From CAWIJJ01 sp963836405 (GTDB taxonomy: Bacteria; Acidobacteriota; Terriglobia; Bryobacterales; Bryobacteraceae), in contig CAWIJL010000006.1 in assembly GCA_963836405.1 (NCBI GenBank), positions 248,001-312,000 on the forward strand: a stretch of DNA of 64,000 bases. The letters run 5' to 3'. A program made the position numbers and the translations under genes. Shown here one piece after another: positions 63,187 through 64,000 of the stretch. The notes beneath the pieces are model-generated. The model was not told where the DNA came from and did no database searches. It worked only from the letters and a program-made list of their open reading frames with translations. Within the stretch, counting starts at the first letter, position 1; each line of letters starts with the position of its first letter.

Positions 63187-64000
63187 ATGGACGGCGCCCG
63201 AACGGCTACGGATAACCTTGACGCGCGGCTTCGCAGCATCCCGATTTTCGCGGACCTCGAGGAAGACCACCTCAACTGGCTCGTGTCCCGCATGGAAGTG
63301 GGCCATTTCGAGCCCGGCGCGCTGATCAGCGAGGAGGGTTCGGTTGCCGACCGCCTGATGGTGATCCTCGAAGGCGAGATCGTGGGCCGCCGGGAAAAGG
63401 TCCCCGACGACGGCCGCGTCTACTCCGCGCGCACCGGACAGGTCACCGGAATGCTGCCCTACTCGCGCCTGACCCACTATCCGCTCACCACCCGCGCCGT
63501 AGCGCCCACCACCGCCGCGTTCCTCAACGTTTCCTGGTTTCCCGAAATGCTGGAACGCGTGCCGGTGCTCGGCGGACGCCTCGTCGGCGTCATGGCGGAC
63601 CGCATCCGGGAGTCGGCCAAGAACGACCAGCAGCGCGAGAAGCTGATCTCGCTCGGCAAACTCTCCGCCGGGCTCGCGCACGAGCTGAATAATCCCGCCT
63701 CCGCCGTTCGCAATGCGGCCGGCGCGTTGCAGCAGGCGGTCGCGGCAATGCGCAGCGCCGCCCTGCATCTGGATAAACGCGACCTCTCCACGGCCGACCG
63801 CACCTTTCTCGCCAGGCTCGAGTGCGACTGGCAGGCCGCTCATCCGCAGCAGGCCCTCGATTCACTCGACCGCAGCGACCGCGAAGAGGAAATCGGCTCC
63901 TGGCTGGAGACGCACCGCGTCGCCGAAGCCCGCATCCTCGCGTCTGCGCTGGTGGACGCCGGCTGCGACCTCGAAACGCTGCGCACGCTGGCGGCGAAGT
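63187..64000 (+). CDS. Cyclic-nucleotide-binding-domain sensor histidine kinase (3' end outside window)
   Basis: 271 codons to the window edge. A CRP/cNMP-type beta-roll at ~15-130 (SIPIFADLEEDHLNWLVSRM; ISEEGSVADRLMVILEGEI; GEIV.GRREKVP loop) is followed by a helix with the phospho-His box SLGKLSAGLAHELNNPASAV. The ATPase domain is beyond the window. The cNMP-domain plus kinase and the preceding receiver-flavoprotein form a phosphorelay pair. The signal may be a nucleotide or another ligand; the cNMP pocket arginine cannot be assigned with confidence. Confidence 0.9.
   Translation, partial: MDGARTATDNLDARLRSIPIFADLEEDHLNWLVSRMEVGHFEPGALISEEGSVADRLMVILEGEIVGRREKVPDDGRVYSARTGQVTGMLPYSRLTHYPLTTRAVAPTTAAFLNVSWFPEMLERVPVLGGRLVGVMADRIRESAKNDQQREKLISLGKLSAGLAHELNNPASAVRNAAGALQQAVAAMRSAALHLDKRDLSTADRTFLARLECDWQAAHPQQALDSLDRSDREEEIGSWLETHRVAEARILASALVDAGCDLETLRTLAAK

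Noticed and set aside
61437..63293. 618-codon minus-strand open frame
   Set aside because: Antisense to the receiver-flavoprotein fusion, which has many intact motifs.

Overview
The window looks like a chromosomal segment from a high-GC soil or sediment Acidobacteriota, most likely class Terriglobia near the Bryobacter/Solibacter group. This is inferred from gene content, not from a marker gene. The clues are a 1,243-residue TonB-dependent receptor with an N-terminal carboxypeptidase-regulatory domain, a propeller (Y_Y_Y) hybrid sensor kinase with a NarL partner, many TPR proteins, Tat-exported sugar enzymes and a DUF2292-like small protein. No rRNA and no CRISPR array is present; one complete tRNA gene (tRNA-Ala, CGC) is.

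Layout. 0-1.5 kb: truncated membrane protein. 1.9-5.6 kb: TonB receptor, closed by a perfect bidirectional terminator shared with a GuaD-like guanine deaminase. 6.3-8.1 kb: subtilase broken by at least five frameshifts. 8.1-11.6 kb: tyrosine degradation operon (HisC-like aminotransferase, 4-hydroxyphenylpyruvate dioxygenase, homogentisate dioxygenase). 11.6-19.6 kb: TPR protein, DUF2292-like protein, cytochrome c, Mut7-C RNase, propeller sensor kinase and response regulator, large TPR protein. 19.6-23.0 kb: unusual zinc-ribbon/Ala-Pro-repeat/membrane/LamG-like protein coupled to the TPR gene. 23.2-25.1 kb: S9-peptidase homologue that has lost its catalytic Ser and His. 25-27.3 kb: CopZ-CopA copper export. 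27.4-32.9 kb: GNAT, NfrB-like glycosyltransferase, CCA/poly(A) nucleotidyltransferase, CPBP protease, uracil-DNA glycosylase. 33-41.8 kb: penicillin-binding transpeptidase with a histone-like Lys-rich stalk, a duplicated gene-junction zone, PhyH dioxygenase with a Cys-less DJ-1 partner, FAD enzyme, lytic transglycosylase, heme A synthase, isocitrate dehydrogenase and a Gly/Thr-repeat secreted protein.

42.4-48.3 kb is a plastic zone: a HIT protein, a degenerate group II intron, the tatA-tatC operon, a small basic protein, tRNA-Ala, an SGNH esterase, relics of a tyrosine integrase and tRNA 3' ends, and a broken lipoprotein gene. 48.6-53.1 kb: beta-CASP metallo-hydrolase, coiled-coil membrane protein, pseudo-receiver and M1 aminopeptidase. 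53.1-56.7 kb (minus strand): three coupled sugar-metabolism genes with twin-arginine-like signals, two of them frameshifted. 56.8-59.0 kb: ABC exporter plus TetR, with a palindromic operator inside a near-consensus, apparently leaderless promoter. 59.0-61.5 kb: ketose epimerase and GH51 arabinofuranosidase. 61.5-64 kb: a receiver/glutaredoxin/thioredoxin-reductase fusion followed by a cNMP-domain histidine kinase that runs off the end.

Many reading frames here are interrupted by single-base shifts (subtilase, repeat protein, Gly/Thr protein, ABC permease, Gfo/Idh oxidoreductase, enolase-family gene, lipoprotein, intron RT), while long neighbours are intact. Some of this is probably real decay; the single shifts in otherwise healthy operon genes may be consensus errors. 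I could run no searches, so family names rest on recognised motifs.
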